From Nemertoderma westbladi (lineage: Eukaryota; Xenacoelomorpha; Nemertodermatida; Nemertodermatidae), in assembly GCA_032718475.1 (NCBI GenBank), contig JAUCBJ010002549.1, positions 1-52,530 on the forward strand: 52,530 nucleotides of DNA. The letters are read 5' to 3'. A program made the translations under genes and the position numbers. Within the stretch, counting starts at the first letter, position 1. Each line of letters opens with the position of its first letter. Positions 1 to 12,685 of this stretch are shown here, one piece after another. Below the pieces are notes generated by a model that was given only the letters and a program-made list of their open reading frames with translations, made no database searches and was not told the origin of the DNA.

Positions 1-120
1 CCACAACCCCCCCCCCCCACCCTCTCCTGTCTCTAAAATAATGCGAAAATTCTACAGCCTCAAGTTGGATTTGAAATTGTGCCGTCTAAAAATATTGTGG
101 GAGCAGTTCAGGCGCCCTAC

Positions 121-384
121 GGACAGGCGCGGTACTGCGACACATTATTTACCGGACAGGCGCGGCACTGCGACACATTATTTACCGGACAGGCGCGGCA
201 CTGAGACACATTATTTACCGGACAGGCGCGGCACTGCGACACATTATTTACCAGACAGGCGCGGCACTGCGACACATTATTTACCGGACAGGCGCGGCAC
301 TGAGACACATTATTTACCGGACAGGCGCGGCACTGCGACACATTATTTACCAGACAGGCGCGGCACTGCGACACATTAATTACC
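121..384. repeat. 33-bp minisatellite, 8 units
   Basis: Eight head-to-tail 33-bp units, each starting (g/a)gacaggcgcgg and ending attatttacc, with only a few substitutions between units. Because 33 is a multiple of three, the array reads open on both strands and gives apparent peptides of an 11-residue repeat. I treat these as artefacts of the period and not as genes. No coding homology is visible on either side. Confidence 0.95.
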
Positions 385-1217
385 GGAACTTTCCTACCGG
401 AGACTGAGAAACTTTATGCTCCTGAACGACATTCCTACCTAAATTTTTTTACTTACTGTGGTAAATTCCAGAAATTGTTTATTCCCTAACTAATTTATTA
501 GCTTGACCATTTATTTCTGTCTACTTTATTTATCTACTTTGTCTACTTTATTTATCTACTTTGTCTACTTTATTTACCTGGACTTCCCTACCGAACCCAC
601 AACTGGCCTCGAGTACGTCTCCAGGGAGTTTGAGGGTAATATCCAGCGATTGTCCGATTGTGTAACTTTTTTCCTGCGTAACTTCACAGCTGGAAGATGT
701 TGTCCGTTCAGTTTTAAAGGAATATTCCTATAATTATAATTATTAATCACAAAGATATAGTATGATCGTTTAACAAATGGAGATAGGCCGCATTTTTCTT
801 GCACATTAAATAATCTTTATGAACAATGGAACGATGTAATTGTAATGGGCTTTCAGTTGCAACATATTTTCAGGTATTACATTGTATGTGAAGTCTTTCA
901 GTTGACTCAACAGTTCTCTCTTATTTGACTCTCATTGGTTCGTTCTGTCATTGACTCACCTGTGGTCTCTCTGTTGTATTGTTGAAATAAGTAGTAAATA
1001 GAATTTGTGAATACGGCGTCATCTTCTTTTCCTGTCTAGAGTAGTTGGTTGTGTAATTAAATCTAATTTTGCTCCAGTCATACTGAAATAAATTTAAACA
1101 ATACCGGTACACTGTTTGTAACAAAAATTAAAATTCCCGTTTAAGCTTACCAATAATGTACGTGGCGGGTGGCGAAACTCTCGAGTTCAAATCACAGGAT
1201 AAATAAATGGCGTGGCA
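385..1217. other. Non-coding stretch with a short 22-bp repeat
   Basis: No gene is recognisable. The only structure is a 22-bp direct repeat at 519-578 (gtctactttatttatctacttt, two full units and a partial third). Short open frames here have no recognisable motif and overlap on both strands. Confidence 0.6.
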
Positions 1218-1221
1218 TTAA

Positions 1222-1942
1222 GGGGGGGGGTACACCATTTTCGGACAACTCTTCGATTTATCACTCTCAGCGTTTCAAAATTGTTTGGTTTTGGCTAAAA
1301 TTTGGCATATAGGTGCCTAAGATGCTATTCTACATGACAGGTCAGAAAAAAAAATTTTTCCGCTATTTAATATTAGTTAATACTAGTTAACAATAAAAAA
1401 AACTTGGTTGCGCTTAAAACCCTAAGGCTTTTACAGTTTTGAACCTAATCACATGAAAGTTTTTTTATATGATAGATCAAAGATGGGGCAACATAACTAT
1501 CAGGCGAAATTTTGTTAAAATAATTCTGCACCGCTAGGTGGCGCTGCAAATTTATGCTAATTTTTAGGTTTTTTATAAATAGTATTAAATTTTATTAACA
1601 AAAAATTTCGAAAAGTTGCCTGATACTTTTATGCAGGGTGGCTATCTAGACACCCACAGGAAGTTTCAGACTAATTACTCAAAAATTGTAGAAGTAGTAG
1701 GGTTTTGAAGTTGACAATTTCATGAAAAAAATATTTGGAGATAATCGACCTTTCATTATACATAGTAATAGTAATTTCAATAGGATTCCCTAAATGGAAA
1801 TTTACATAACTTGAAAACTAAAAGAGCTATTAAATAGCGGTTTTCAGATTTGGAAACACCATTCAATGGTGCATTATAATAGACCATAAAAAAAATTTCG
1901 ACATATTTTGGACCAAAATGGTGTACCCCCCCCCCCCCCCCC
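1222..1942. mobile_element. piggyBac-like MITE, poly-G/poly-C termini, TTAA duplication
   Basis: The element begins with nine G followed by tacaccatttt and ends with aaaatggtgta followed by a 17-C run, so the termini are inverted repeats of about 20 bp. TTAA lies immediately outside both ends (1218-1221 and 1943-1946), the hallmark of piggyBac-type insertion. At 721 bp and without an ORF it is non-autonomous. A partial second copy of the left end is at 28806-28936, also next to TTAA, which supports a dispersed family. The variable G/C run length is probably slippage within the terminal repeat. Confidence 0.75.
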
Positions 1943-1970
1943 TTAATCTACAAATTGTCCAGCTGATTAT

Positions 1971-3392
1971 TAGGGCGGTGCGTTTTTTACTTTTTTTCGA
2001 TTTCATTGTTCTACCGGTGCACAAAAGTTGCCAAATGGTAAAAAATTAAGGCAAAAAAAATTTCTATAAATTTTGTCTATGTCTTCACGGATCCCAAGGG
2101 GGTTGAAATTTTGTGCCCTCGCGATGCATCATCATGAAATTTATAACTATATAACACATTGATGAAAGATCAATGACTCAAGAAATAACTTCCTGCATGC
2201 ATCAAATGTCATCAAATGGGTCCAAACTTAGTTAGAAACCAAAATTTTGATTTTTGGATCAAGGGAACTAGTGCCACAGGCACATAGGCAGAACCTACCC
2301 TTTGGCGCAAGTGACAATTATTCTCAATTTTCGCGATGGCCAACTTTTAGTTCTCCTACTGCTTTAATATTATGCTCATTAGAACCGCAATGACCGATTT
2401 AGTGGGGGTAGACACCATCAAAACAAGCATAGAGCGAATAGTTCTTGAGATATCGCAGAAAATGTGAAGTCCGGCACAAGTCTACATTACCGCCTTGATG
2501 CGATATGGACAAATATACTAAAAATGATACTTTGAATTATCTCAAGGAATCAAGAATAGACACATCACAGAAAATGATCAATGTAGTGGGTGTAGACACC
2601 TTCAAAATAAGAGTAGAAGTCAGTAGTTCTTGAGCTATTTTACAAAATGTCAAGACTATGTCCACCAATTTATTGATACTTGATATTGAGATTGAGTTGA
2701 CCCATTCCACACATTTCGTACAAAAACTATAGTGAACTAATCACTACTCTTTTCATTTTGAAGGTGTCTGTATACACTAAATCAATTTGTTGCAGTGATG
2801 TGTATATTTTTGATGCCTTAAGATAATTCAAAGTATCATTGTTAGTGTATTTGCCCATATCGCTTCAAGGCGGTAATGTAGACTTGTGCCGGACTTCACA
2901 TTTTCTGCGATATCTCAAGAACTATTCGCTCTATGTTTGTTTTGAAGGTGTCTACCCCCACTAAATCGGTCATTGTGGTTCTAATGAGCATACTATTAAT
3001 GCAGTAGGAGTTCTAAAAGTTGGCCATCGCAAAAATTGAGAATAATCGTCACGTGCGCCAAAGGGTAGGTTCTGGCCACTGTGCCTGTGGCACTAGTTCC
3101 CTTGATCCGAAATTTTAAATTTTGGTATCTAACTAAGTTTGGACCCATTTGATGACATTTGATGCATGAAGGAAGTTCTTTCTTGCATCATTGATCTTTC
3201 ATTAATGTGTTATATTGTTATAAATTTCATTGTGGTGCATCGCGAAGGCTTAAAATTTCAACCCCCTTGGGATCCGTCAAGATATCGATGAAATTTAGAT
3301 AAATTTTTTTGCCTTAATTTTATACCATTTGGCAACTTTTGTGCACCGGTAGAACAATGAAATCGAAAAAAAGTAAAAAACGCACCGCCCTA
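1971..3392. mobile_element. Giant palindromic (foldback) hAT-like element
   Basis: The whole 1422-bp segment is an imperfect palindrome centred near 2682. It starts tagggcggtgcg and ends with the exact reverse complement, and the two roughly 700-bp arms can be followed base by base with scattered mismatches. Examples are the paired segments around gtgccacaggcaca / tgtgcctgtggcac and around the 'ccggcacaagtctacatt' block. An 8-bp direct repeat, ctgattat, flanks it at 1963-1970 and 3393-3400. A TAGGG-type terminus with an 8-bp duplication fits the hAT superfamily. There is no ORF, so it would need a transposase in trans. Confidence 0.8.
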
Positions 3393-3400
3393 CTGATTAT

Positions 3401-3442
3401 GCTGCAATGCAGCATGCCGAACGTAGTCGTAGTAGTAGTCCC
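3401..3442 (+). mobile_element. Remnant of RTE-like 3' tail
   Basis: gctgcaatgcagcatgccga followed by a degenerate gtagtcgtagtagtagtc matches the 3' end shared by RTE-like copies A-D (gcaatgcagcatgccgatcc then TAG repeats). The hAT-like palindrome has landed at or next to this old tail, so only the last bases of the retrotransposon remain. Confidence 0.65.
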
Positions 3443-5813
3443 CCAAGACGAAAATGGACGCAATAAATATTTAAACTGATTAATCTCAAAACTTGTTCTA
3501 TTAACTTATTCTTTTATAGTTTTGGTTAGAATACCCTGGCCACATTAACCTGCACCTTCCATTAATTTATCATTTTCAAATTGAGATTAAATATTAATTC
3601 GCCGAGGTTTGCGTCGAGTCAACCCCTCGCCCTGTCTCTAATTGTATAAGTGCTGTAATCCTAACCCGTATATAACTCACATTAAACTGAATAAATTCTT
3701 CTGGGATCTTCTTATTTTTCTTTGTTTTCGTTATAGACCACATCGTTTTGGCCCATTTCTCCACAATATTTTCAAGGTCCACGTTTTCCGTAGCCATGCC
3801 TACAGCTGCAGCTGCTGGTTAAATATTATACCTAGTACTATATGTATAATTATGTTTGTACTACAAAACACGTAAAATAAATCAATATAAAATATATGTT
3901 AGTAATTTAAAACGGAAAGTAAATTTGATCGTTTGATATTTATGAAGTGTTCCATCTGACGGCACAAAGATAACATACTGTAGAAGATTATATAAAAAGC
4001 CAATATTAACATTAACAAACTTATCATAGCCAATTTGTAAACTGTTGAGTTCACCAGAATATGAACTTATTTGTATTGTATCTACATAGTAATGTATAGA
4101 TACAACAAAACAAATTAGTTTTCCGCGTGATATAAACCTTAAAAATATTACTTGGCATATGTATACAGTACCAAGACATTAAAATAATATACTTTGTTTA
4201 ACATTTTTGCTTTGAACTTCGACTTAAGACATCATGTATATATTGGCTCTTCCATTGTCATTCTACATTTTTTGGATGCATCGCAAGTCTTAGGTATTTT
4301 ATTCGGAAATGAAAAAAATTAGGATTAGGAAGCACACACCAACGCTACTGTACAACTGTACATCCGTTCCAAAGGATAAGCAACTGTAAGACTGTTCGAG
4401 TAGAAGTGGACTAAATGAGCTGCAAGGGCCAGGTGAAAGTGGCTGCTACTGTAAAAGGGATCAACCTCCGGCCCCGGTGACGTGCTTCCTCTTTTTTTCA
4501 GTTTGAAAAAATTATTTAAATCATTAGTTACACTATCATTAGTTATACTGTGCGGCGTCCTTTTAAATACAGAGATCAATGTCTCTTGAGAAACACGTAG
4601 AAACACGGATGTAAATACAATCAAAACGTTAACACGTTGTTGCTGTACGCACCTCGATTATACCGAAGCAAGATCAGGGGTCAAGCACAGAAGCTCTGGA
4701 TGGTGCATCTTGGTAGTTTGGTTCTGGGGGACCGCACTGAAAATTAGTCGTCAGTCGTTGTACAGTATGTAATCCCTAACAAACTGGCCGAATAATACTT
4801 TACTTTTTTTTACTTTTTAGGGAAAGGGGGCACATACTTGCTCCCAGACTTTATCCAACCATTTATTTTCTCCCCTCAGCAGAAACCAGGATCCAATATC
4901 CCGGGGTAGGTATCGAACCCAGGACCTCTCATATGGAGGTGGATTGGATGTAATAATTGTATATGGCGGTAAAATGCCAAATAAATATACAGTAGTCTTA
5001 TAGTTATACTAATAAATAAAGAAAGTTAGATATTTAGATATTTATTAATTTATTTATAAATTATAACGGACCAAACGTGGTGGTAGAGGCGTAAGCGAGC
5101 CCTTCTGACGCCCGAGGATTGAATCTGATATAGCCCCCCCCCCCCCCCCCCCCCATCCAAAAATGTTAGCTTTTCATTTATGATTGTTCTTTTCTTATAT
5201 ATTATATATCTTAACTGTATATATAACTATAACAAATTTATTATATACAGTTTAGTATGATAGAATATATATAGTAGTATGATAAAGTGCACTTATAATA
5301 GATTGAATGACGAGCGAAGCGAGCAGAGAAAAGTTTCCACAATTTCGCTTGGCGAATCTCTAGCGAATCATGTCTAGTACAGTATATACAGTAGAGCCTA
5401 CTGGTATATCACAAGCACTGACTTTTAATTTATAAGTCATATTTTTACAAGAATTCCCTGACAACAGGGTTGGTGCGCGAAAACATTGCTGGGCTAGAAT
5501 TCAATTGAATAAGGGGTAATAAGGTGCCCTGAATTGAGTGGCGGGGTGTGTTTTTTGTAAAACACGAGGAAACGATGGAAATGACGGGATTGTGTAAGCG
5601 CGGGAAGCCAATTTTGAAAATCGGCAATGATTGGCTACTACAGAATTGACGTCACTACAAAGTGCTCTGAAAATTTCTTACCCTGGTTTCTATGGATGGT
5701 GAGTTTCGATTAATTGAAATGCACATTAAATCTCAACCATTTCACGTGGCTTATATCAATTGAAAGCGGAGAGTCTTGCGCGTCTTCAGGTACTACAATT
5801 AATTAAAGCTAAT
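3443..5813. other. Non-coding, AT-rich stretch
   Basis: No gene is recognisable; the small open frames near 3.6, 4.3 and 5.4 kb carry no motif and overlap others on the opposite strand. It contains a possible tRNA-derived SINE (see 4805-4935) and a 21-C homopolymer at 5134-5154. Confidence 0.5.
4805..4935 (-). mobile_element. Possible 5'-truncated tRNA-derived SINE
   Basis: On the minus strand ggttcgatacc matches the RNA polymerase III B-box consensus GGTTCGANNCC. It is followed by about 100 bp of unique sequence and an A-rich end (aaaaagtaaaaaaaagtaaa). No convincing A box is visible upstream, so the copy may be truncated or the B box may be chance. Confidence 0.3.
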
Positions 5814-7238
5814 TAAATGAAAACAAATAAGTTGGTGCCAGTTCCCAAGAAGGGCAACCTAACACTCTATGGTTCTTTTCGGGGAATCTCATTGATCTCG
5901 ATTGCTGCAAAGCTATACAATAGGATTCTATTAAATCGCATCAGGGATCCCATTGAGAGACTGCTCCGTGGAAATCAGAATGGGTTCCGTAAAGGTCGTG
6001 GGACCATGGAGCCCATTTTGGCACTTAGAAGGATAATTGAAGAATTATAAAAAAGAAAGACAGGCATCTATCTGGCTGTTATCTTTGTCGACTTCTTCAA
6101 GGCCTTTGATTCAGTCTCTCGCTCACGTATGTTCAGCATACTTTCATTATATGGGATTCCTGATGAAATTATTGCAGCAATCAGATAAGTATACGATGGT
6201 TCGACAACATTTGTGTCTACTGTTGTCGGTGACACAGAACCATTTGAAGTGTTATGGGGCGTCCTCCAAGGAGACACACTTGCACCATTCTTGTTCATTA
6301 TTGTGGTTGACTATGTTCTACGCATGTCCTTAGATCATCATAATGATGATGGGGTGATGATAACTCCACCTACTGGCTCCAGAAGTCGAGGACATCCTGC
6401 CAAGTACCTAACTGATCTAGACTTTGCTGATGACTTAGGAGTACTCACAGAATCATTAGAGGGAACCAACGGCTCCTCAGCTCATTAGAACATGCTGCTT
6501 CTAGTGTTGGTCTTTTTATTAACTCCAGAAAGACCAAAATTTGACAGTTAACTTTGAAAGTCCTCAGCAAGTCTCTGATCGGATGAGCATAAGCTCAAAG
6601 GATGGTATGCTTGAGCATGTGGACAACTTCTGTTACCTGGGATCATGGATCCGGAAGTCAGGTGAGGACCTTCGAATACGTAAGGGAAAGGCATGGGCAG
6701 CCTTGAATAGGCTTTCCAGGATTTGGAAGTCACCGAGAATTAATCGGAAACTTAAGGTCCGATTATTTAGAGCAGCAGTAGTTCCAGTACTCCTCTATGG
6801 GAGTCCATGCTGTGCTCTAACTGCTGAGGACACCAAATCTCTGGATGGCACATTCACAAGGATGCTACGCCGGGTTCATTGTGTCAAGTACAATGCACAC
6901 ATCTCCAACCAGACACTATATAACATTGGAGGTGTCTCATTGGTTACCCCAAGCTTGACACTAGAACAAAATCGCCTCCGCTTTGCAGGACATTGCTTTC
7001 GCCGTGAGGACCAGCCAGTGCCTAATCTTGTACTTTGGCAACCTCATGGAGTGAATAAGCATGGTGGACAGCCCATGACTTTCTTGAGACGCATCTTAAA
7101 GGACACTGGCCTTGAAGATGCGGATGATCTAGCAAATGTCATGGGTGATAGGGAGTTGTGGCGGTGCAATTTTGTTGACAAGCCGTCACAGCATTCTTAA
7201 AAATGCAGCTGCAATGCAGCATGCCGATCCTAGTTGTA
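5814..7238 (+). pseudogene. RTE-like retrotransposon copy A, RT region, decayed
   Basis: This is a 5'-truncated copy of the non-LTR element seen full-length at 21.7-25.3 kb. It begins within the RT domain (KLVPVPKKGNLTLYGSFRGI, then RGNQNGFRKGRG) and runs to the 3' end (gcagctgcaatgcagcatgc). The catalytic FADDLG motif near 6421-6438 is present, as is the C-terminal region typical of RTE-like proteins (LLYGSPC, LRFAGHCFRREDQP). Against copies C and D it has a stop after EEL at about 6048, a stop created where copies C/D read R-S-V-Y-D-G (6187), a frameshift near 6465 and a 1-bp deletion near 6541, so it cannot encode a working enzyme. Only the last 219 codons (6541-7200) form one long frame. 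Clade assignment to RTE is from protein style and the short repeat tail. Confidence 0.85.
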
Positions 7239-10194
7239 AAGCCACTCGATTTATGGCACGTTGTTAACATAATTCAATTGTTTTTAGTTTTTAATTTTTC
7301 CCTGCAACCCTATTCAAGAAAAATTGAATTCCCTGACAATTCCAGGTGATTGAGAACCTGGACCGGCGTCCCTGGGTGAGTGCGCCCGGGGGAACGTCCA
7401 ACCCCCCTAACCCCCCCCCTCCCCCACTCGCTACGCCTCTACAATGTGCGTTATTATTAAACTGTAATACTGAGTAAATTTAATGTATGCTGTTTCTGAA
7501 AAAAAAATAAAGAAAAAATTATAAAAAACAAACTTTCTGTAGTGCAGTATGTAATTACTGTAAGATACTGACGCAAATTGATACTCATTATGGCTTTTAT
7601 TTAAGTACTTCTTACAGTACCTACCGACAGTCAACCCTTCCCTCCTATTACTCTAATGGTATTTTATGATTTGGAATTTTCTCAACGGGTGGCAGTTATT
7701 AGGAGGGCAGGGGATCTGTGTGGTGGGTAATTATTTTCCTTGCACGGAGCCCTGCCCAGACTGGTGGTAACGCCCATTAAACCAATGAGAAGGGTTCAAA
7801 TGGAAACCAATTCCAAGCTACTCAGCAATTCCCAAGCCGATATGCCCCTGGGATGTCAAGTAGGTAATGATTGCACTACTACTCCCTGTGCACAACATTA
7901 TTTCCTAATAATATGAAACTACAGAGGATCTCGAAAGGATTCTGTTCTCCTGTATATGATATGATACCATAGGTATAGAGTACACTTGGTGATAAGGGCC
8001 GCAAAAATTAATAAATAAAAAATATAAAAATAATAAATAAATAAAAATCATAATAATATAAAAACAAATTATGTGATTTGGATTGTTTTACAATGAAAAA
8101 AAAAAACATTTTGAAATTACAAACTAAATTTCACTTCATTGATCTTGAAGTAAAGTCAATTTTATAGAAAATAAATTAATTAATACTTACGAAATGGCAT
8201 AATAGCAAGTATTTCAATGTTAATTAATTAATAATAATAAATTATAGAAATAATATATAGCATTGAAATTATTCATTACATAATGGCATTAATTAATGTA
8301 TGATTTTATTAACTCCATTATTTAATGATGATGGGTAATACTTAATTAGATTGGCAGATTTAATTTCAATTATCTTATTGCTACTGTGAGGTGATATTGG
8401 TTGGCACGATGATGGGTCTTGTTTCTTCGCCAATCCCATTACTTTGCACAACTATAGCGCCTATCTACTTTTGTCTCTTATTCTCTATGGTCTATCTTTA
8501 TCTTTATTTATTTCTTATTTATTATAAGGAGTGGAGTATGGGGATTTTCATTTTCCTGAAATGTCATGTTATACTCGACCTCCATCAGGGACTTATTGAT
8601 AATATTGCAGTACCGGTCGCGGTCGGTTTCGGTTCAGGTTCCGGTCGACCAATTTCAGACTATTAAGGACTTCCGTGTAACCACCAGTGCCGGCTGACAG
8701 GTTGGTAACACCCACGTTCACGTTTATACAGTTACACTACCGTATGGAGAACAACAATAGGGCTACACTTTTTTTTTTATAAGAACACAGTTTATAAGAA
8801 CACGAGGCTCGAATTCGCGAAAAAATTAAGAACTTATTCTAAGAACAACTTGAGGCTCAGATTCCACAAAGTGAGTTAAGTAACCTTGATTGATAAGCTC
8901 CAGATGCAGAGAAATCAAATTTCGTTAAATACTGAATCTACTGTACATAACTACTGTAAATGTTTTAGTTTCAGTACACCTGAAGGCATACTGCAGTACT
9001 GTACCTACAGTACCGTACTGTTCACTATCAACAGCTGAACAGTACTGTAGTAGGCCTACTGTAATTAGACAATGTTTGATACTTATGGTAGAGTACGGTA
9101 TGCCTACTGTACTGTAATGCAAGAACAGTTTAAGAACATTTCAGGCTGAAAGTTCGAGATATTTTAAGAACATGAGGTTCGTGGGAGGGAGGTTCCCCCC
9201 CTCCCACCTCCCTCACCCTCCTCTAACGAGGGTGACACATTATTTCATGTAAATTAACACGAATATGATAAATAACTTTTTACAGAAATACGACGAATGT
9301 ATAATTAATTGTGCTTATGTTTAATAATTACAAAATTAGTATTAAATATTAATTAATTAAATAATAAAAATGATTAAATGATATTTAGGCAGTAGTTGAA
9401 GTAATTGTGAAACACCACGATTCATTTAAAATTGACAGATTTAAGATTAAATGTTGGAATTTAGCAAATAAATAATAATTCAACAATAAAAATGTTGCAA
9501 TTGTTATTTATTTAAACTGTTGATTGGAGAATGTAATAATTGTGGAAGAACATGTTTTTGAATGTAACATTACAATATATTTTTTTATAGACATACTAAA
9601 TATCGAGCTTATCTGAGTTAATGTCAAATAAATAACATGTGGTTAGTTTCTAAAGTAGACTAAACAACCATCAGTAGGCCTATTTCTGTAGCATTAAGTA
9701 ACAATCTATAAAAATGTTTAATCGTTGTTCAATAAAGATTATCTCGCGAAGTTAATGGGATTTCACTTGTAAGATATAATATTATTATGTCTCAGAATTC
9801 AATTCAAAAAAGTAAACAACGATGGGAGGGCAGAAGAAATACTAAAAAACAGTTAGCAAATGTGTATCCAATTATAATAAAGTAAAGCAATAACTTTACT
9901 TTTAGAAATAGACCTACATATTTCGATAATAAATCATAAAATTTGCAACTTGTCCATTTTTGATTTTTTATGGTTGGGGGGCACTTACTTGTCCACGCCC
10001 CAGCCCAGCCGAGGGCGGAAAAAACCGAGATCTGCCCCTGGGAGCGGGGGGGGGGGGGGGGGGGGGCGTGGGGCTTTCGATTAAATCAAAATTCATCCTT
10101 TCCAGAGGAAAATCGACGCATTTGATTGTATTTGGTTGAAATAACGTGTTACTTTAACCTGCTCCTTCTCATTAATTAATTGATAATTACATTG
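7239..10194. other. Long non-coding stretch
   Basis: No gene recognised. The sequence is AT-rich (8.0-8.4 and 9.2-9.6 kb), with degenerate direct repeats of a taagaaca-containing motif at 8771-8855 and 9120-9175, many tactgta words around 8.93-9.12 kb, and a 21-G homopolymer at 10046-10066. A 91-codon frame at 8391-8666 is hydrophobic at its start but has no recognisable domain; I do not call it a gene. Confidence 0.55.
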
Positions 10195-10405
10195 TGTAGC
10201 AACTCACTCCATAGTCTGATAATAATGTCTGAATATGAGTTGCCAAATATCAAGCAAAAAATATAGTTAGGAACAACCGAATCTCCCAAGTCTGATGTCT
10301 GGCCTGATTGTTATTAGGCAACCAGCAACTTGTTCCTATGCTGGGCCATACAATGTACAGCATTAGTTGTTATATTCTATTTATACATAAAATGCTGCCG
10401 CCACA
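10195..10405 (-). repeat. 3' LTR of gypsy element
   Basis: 211 bp, TG...CA ends, nearly the same as 13659-13877 (shared blocks tgtagcaactcactccatag, gttaggaacaaccg, tgctgggccatacaatgtac). In element orientation this is the downstream LTR. Confidence 0.85.
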
Positions 10406-10424
10406 TTACCCCCCAAGAAATAAA
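10406..10424 (-). promoter_or_regulatory. Polypurine-tract-like sequence
   Basis: On the minus strand the bases just before the LTR read tttcttggggggtaa, a G-rich purine run abutting the 3' LTR, the expected position for second-strand priming. The tract is short and interrupted. Confidence 0.5.
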
Positions 10425-10436
10425 GGTATACAAACT

Positions 10437-11660
10437 ACAGATAGTCCGGGGGGGCGATGCCTCTGGAACAGCAGTGGGAACTGCTCTAGAACAGCTAGTG
10501 GGCAACTCGAGGTATCCACTAGCTTTCTTCATCCACCAACTACGTCCTCCAGGGATAAAGTGCAGTGCATTCGACCAGGAGCTCCTCGCACTGTACCTCA
10601 CTGTGTGTCACTTCCAGTACTTCCTGGAGGGCCGTGTATTCACCATACACTGACCATTAACCACTAAAATTCGCTTTCACCAAGATCAGCAACCCGCAGT
10701 CTAACAGCCAGTAACGCCACTTGGCCTACATATCGGAATTCACCATGACTATCGAACATGTCGCTGGTAAGACAAGGATGCAGAATTCCCCACCTACCGC
10801 ACAGCTATATCTGGGCTCTAGTTAGATGACATCCCATTCCGTCCCACTGGCACATCTCTGCTCTGCGGCGTCTCCCTCGACAACTACGCCTTATCATTCC
10901 CACTGCTTGGAGACGTGGGGTTTTCGACACCATCTACAGGTTATCCCCCCCCCTGGTGCGAGAACCACCAAGATTCTCGTCGCCGAAAGATTGTATGGCA
11001 CGGACTCGGGTGAATGGGCAAAAACCTGGTTCCCATGTCAATCCTCCAAGGTTCAATGACACATTCGCGTTCCCCTCTTCACCTTTGAGGCTCCCCACCG
11101 ACGGTTTGACCATATCCACGTGGATCTGGTTAGCCCCCTACCACCCACCTGTTATCTAACAGTAGTGGACTGATTTACTCGATGGCTAGAGGCTGTGCCT
11201 CTCATGGAGACCACTACTGAGAACTGCGCCTGAGCCCTCATAGCGAACTGGATTGCACAGTTCGGTGTGCTCACTAATTTCTCCTCCGACATGACAGAGG
11301 ATCGCATTTCATCTCATAGCTCTGTTCATCCGTCAACCAGCTGCTGGGTACCCAACTGCACCACACCACAGCCTACCACCTGCAAGTGAATGGGCTGGTC
11401 AAGTGGTTCCACCGTCACCTCAAGTCATCACTGCGTGCCTCCCTGACTTGGTTTGGATTGGGTTGATGAGTTACCATTGGTATTGCTGGGAATCCGAACA
11501 GCCCCCAAGGAGGACTTCGTCACCTCATCTGCCGAACTCGTACATGGTGCACCCCTCACCATCCCAGGTGAGTTCCTTCCACAGGCTCCAGACACCCAAC
11601 ACACCCCATATGTAAGTAAGCTCAGTGTGGGCATTTATGTTGGGGTGGGAGAATAGTGTT
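10437..11660 (+). pseudogene. gypsy RNase H and integrase, inverted half, decayed
   Basis: The plus strand reads an RNase H-like region (DASGTAVGTALEQL, then FFIHQLRPP, SAFDQELLALYL and FTIHTDH). A TIEHVAGKT block, an integrase region with DHIHVDLV near 11110, FTRWLEAVPL after a stop near 11175, and a C-terminal block NGLVKWFHRHLKSS...LGIRTAPKED follow. These are diagnostic of Ty3/gypsy pol. Stops and frameshifts occur throughout (for example after TDH and before FTRW). The first metal-binding Asp is preserved as GGDASG. Relative to the minus-strand RT at 11706-12685 this half is in opposite orientation, and roughly 30-40 residues of the RT-RNase H junction appear missing. Confidence 0.85.
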
Positions 11661-11705
11661 GCATGGATGACGGCCTCTTTGTTGTTCAGAAAGGTGGCCA
11701 CCATA

Positions 11706-12685
11706 TCAGAAGTCCAGTCTAGAGTCTAGATTGACAGCAAGGGCGCTGTGGAGTGGCCGCATGATAGCATCAGCAGTGGGGATTAACCGATGGTAAAATT
11801 TTACCATTCCTACGAACTCCTCCAGTCCCTTGATAGAGGTTGGCTGGGCGAATTCTCTGATTGCGGCAACCTTGTCCAGGAGAAGGACAGCACCATTAAT
11901 GGATATACGGTGGCCAAGGAAGTCGATGATCGACTGCCTGAACTGACACTTTCCGATGTTAATAACCAGGCTGTGTTGTTGGAGTTGGGTGAATTGGAGC
12001 CGGAGGTCTTCATAGTGTTCCTTGGAGGATTGACTCGTAATGAGGATGTCATCGAGATAGACAAATATGAAGTCAAATCCTTGGAACACTGTGTCCATCA
12101 GCCTCTGGAAGGCCTGGGCTGCGTTCTTCAACCCAAATGGCATTCTGAGGAACTTGAACAGGCCGAAGGTCGAATGATGACAGCGGTCTTGGAGATTTCA
12201 GCCCCTGGGATTCTGGTGGTATGTGCGCACCAGATCGATCTTTGAGAAAACTTTTGCTCCGGACATTCTGGATGAGAAGTCCTGGATGTGATGTACCGGT
12301 CGGGAGTCATTGCATCATTGAGTTGCCAATAGTCGCCCCACAGCCGCTAACCGCCTGATAGTTTCAGAGCCATTTGGAGGGGCGATGCCCAGGGACTGTT
12401 GGACTGGCTGGTGACATCCATCTTCCAGAACTCCTCCCTCGCGATTTCCCGTTTGTTGGGTTGAAGATGACGTGCGTGGGCATGCACAGGAGGTCCTTGC
12501 GTAAGGATGTAGTGCTCCATGCCATGTTTGGTTGTGGGGTCGGAGAACTGTGGGATAGTAATATCAGGAAATTCTGTGAGAATCTGGGAAAACTGGTGGT
12601 GGCGATTCAGACCAAGTATAGGGCATAGCCCTGGGTTTGTCTGCACGGGATCAAAATCCAGGTTTCGGTATCGACCAGACGACAA
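11706..12685 (-). pseudogene. gypsy reverse transcriptase, decayed
   Basis: The N-terminal part (12685-12347) reads FPDITIPQFSDPTTKHGMEHY then SNSPWASPLQMALKLSGG, the region before and including the first RT motifs. The middle is frameshifted around 12130-12310. The C-terminal part (12143-11706) contains MPFGLKNAAQAFQRLMD and the catalytic FVYLDDILI, followed by the thumb region (FLGHRIS, FVGMVKFYHRLIP). YLDD is intact, but the frameshifts would prevent a continuous polyprotein. The sequence stops abruptly at LDSRLDF, exactly where the inverted RNase H-integrase half begins. Confidence 0.88.

Noticed and set aside
121-379. Open frames in both strands over the 33-bp repeat
   Set aside because: They exist only because the period is a multiple of three; no start context or homology.
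121-384. CRISPR-like array
   Set aside because: The repeats are directly adjacent without unique spacers and the DNA is eukaryotic.
8391-8666. Possible small membrane protein
   Set aside because: Hydrophobic start but no homology, no splice signals considered convincing, and AT-rich repeat context.
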